From assembly GCF_004803915.1 (NCBI RefSeq), contig NZ_CP039396.1, positions 1,922,001 through 1,986,000 of the forward strand: 64,000 bases of DNA, written 5' to 3'. Under the pieces are notes generated by a model. It was given only the letters and a program-made list of their open reading frames with translations. It was not told where the DNA came from and ran no database searches. This stretch comes from Duncaniella dubosii (lineage in GTDB: Bacteria; Bacteroidota; Bacteroidia; Bacteroidales; Muribaculaceae). The first letter of the stretch is position 1; each line of letters begins with the position of its first letter. This document shows, in pieces, positions 63,407-64,000 of this stretch. A program made the translations under genes and the position numbers.

Positions 63407-63488
63407 AGTAAAGCAGGAACAAGGAAAGAATTCTTTGATTACCGTCCATGAAGTTCGGACAAGATAATAACATTCAATTTGATAGACA

Positions 63489-64000
63489 ATGGATAAAAGA
63501 TTGGTAATTTTATGGTGGATAGTTGTATCTTTTATACTCTTTACACCTAATTTATCAGATATTGACAGAATCTGAAAAAGAGGCATTGCAGAGACGCGTT
63601 AAAGACAAAGTGGATGAATACCAGTTTTATTTAGGACAGCTTGCTGACAAACAATCAACAAGCTTGGAAGTTAAGAATAATGCGTTTAATCTGGCTATTA
63701 AACTGTTTATTGGAGAATGTAATGATTATCAGATTTTTAATACTGAAACTAATACTCCTCAGTTTAAAGCTGCTGTGAGAATGGAGACTTCAAGTAAGAA
63801 CACGGTTCAAAAGAGGCGTAAGAGAATGAAACTTTATCTTGATAACTTGCGCCATAACAAAAGTTATACGCAGATTGAAATTACAGATGTGGATGTCGTA
63901 AGAGTTGATAATATCTATAAAGTGGGAAATCATTATGAATGTATGGCATATTTCTGTCAGAAATTTGTAGGCTATCGTGATGGCCGGGTTATATATTCAG
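63489..64000 (+). pseudogene. Exported protein of unknown function, 3' end outside the window, possible frameshift
   Basis: The ATG at 63489 gives a signal-anchor (DKRLVILWWIVVSFILFTPNL) that ends at a TGA, while from about 63560 the next frame is open to the window edge. The open frame gives a helical, charged region (LTESEKEALQRRVKDKVDEYQFYLGQLADK, then a basic patch KRRKRMKLYLDNLR) and a beta-rich domain (YTQIEITDVDVVRVDN). A one-base change near 63570 joins the two. AT-rich like the caspase gene, and probably the third gene of the same cassette. No family recognised. It may be a whole gene with one indel error. Confidence 0.55.

Noticed and set aside
1..64000. CRISPR arrays, tRNA and rRNA genes
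   Set aside because: No regularly spaced repeats, no GGTTCGAATCC-like arms and no rRNA-like stretches were noticed on reading both strands; short tRNAs could still be missed without a search.

Overview
The window comes from the chromosome of a Bacteroidales bacterium, most likely a gut member of the Muribaculaceae/Bacteroides type. The evidence is: SusC/SusD pairs; a hybrid two-component regulator beside glycoside hydrolases; a type V (Mfa-like) pilus operon; NigD-, DUF5106- and DUF3575-type proteins; many lipoproteins with C-N-D-D-D starts; and several promoters of the Bacteroidetes form TTTG-N20-TAnnTTTG. No rRNA, tRNA or CRISPR array was recognised.

Layout. 0-3.2 kb: end of parB, a DUF5683 protein and a LysM lytic transglycosylase. 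3.56-5.1 kb: a complete ISAs1-family insertion sequence with 20-bp inverted repeats and a 9-bp target duplication. 5.1-16.4 kb: a type V pilus operon (DUF3575, DUF3868, Mfa1-like stalk pilin, Mfa2-like anchor, minor subunit, large tip protein with an EF-hand loop, and a thioredoxin-like lipoprotein) behind a clear promoter. 16.6-19.5 kb: lrgA/lrgB and a stand-alone adenylation-domain protein with eroded active-site motifs. 19.8-26.8 kb: a SusD/SusC pair diverging from a LytS/LytTR two-component pair. 26.8-33.2 kb: housekeeping genes on the minus strand (a four-subunit 2-oxoacid:ferredoxin oxidoreductase, NigD-like lipoprotein, LolD, PfkA, a cyclophilin). 33.5-40 kb: glycosyltransferase, AraC regulator, a fused AAA ATPase-DUF4435 (OLD/PARIS-like) protein, an MscS channel and a small membrane-anchored protein. 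40.2-58.9 kb: a polysaccharide utilisation locus with the gene content of a xyloglucan locus (GH3, GH2, GH31 with PA14 insert, HTCS, SusC remnant, glycan-binding lipoprotein, GH5 with BACON domains). 59-61.1 kb: a truncated DUF5106 lipoprotein, HD hydrolase and ilvE. 61.6-64 kb: an AT-rich cassette of exported proteins including a caspase-like peptidase.

The main signals beyond annotation are these. (1) The xyloglucan-type locus looks as if it is decaying: susC and susD are reduced to a scar, GH2 is split by a compound insertion and the binding lipoprotein is frameshifted. (2) A 130-bp MITE family with three copies has terminal repeats nearly identical to those of the IS4-family element in GH2. 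In GH2 one IS and one MITE sit between a single pair of 3-bp repeats, and removing them restores an open 842-codon frame. The same MITE replaces the C-terminus of the caspase-like protein. (3) There is a single-chain AAA-DUF4435 candidate defence protein with an unusual Walker B. (4) Seven genes carry single-base frameshifts, mostly in short homopolymers. This means either real decay or indel errors in the assembly, and it should be settled from reads before any of them is called a pseudogene.
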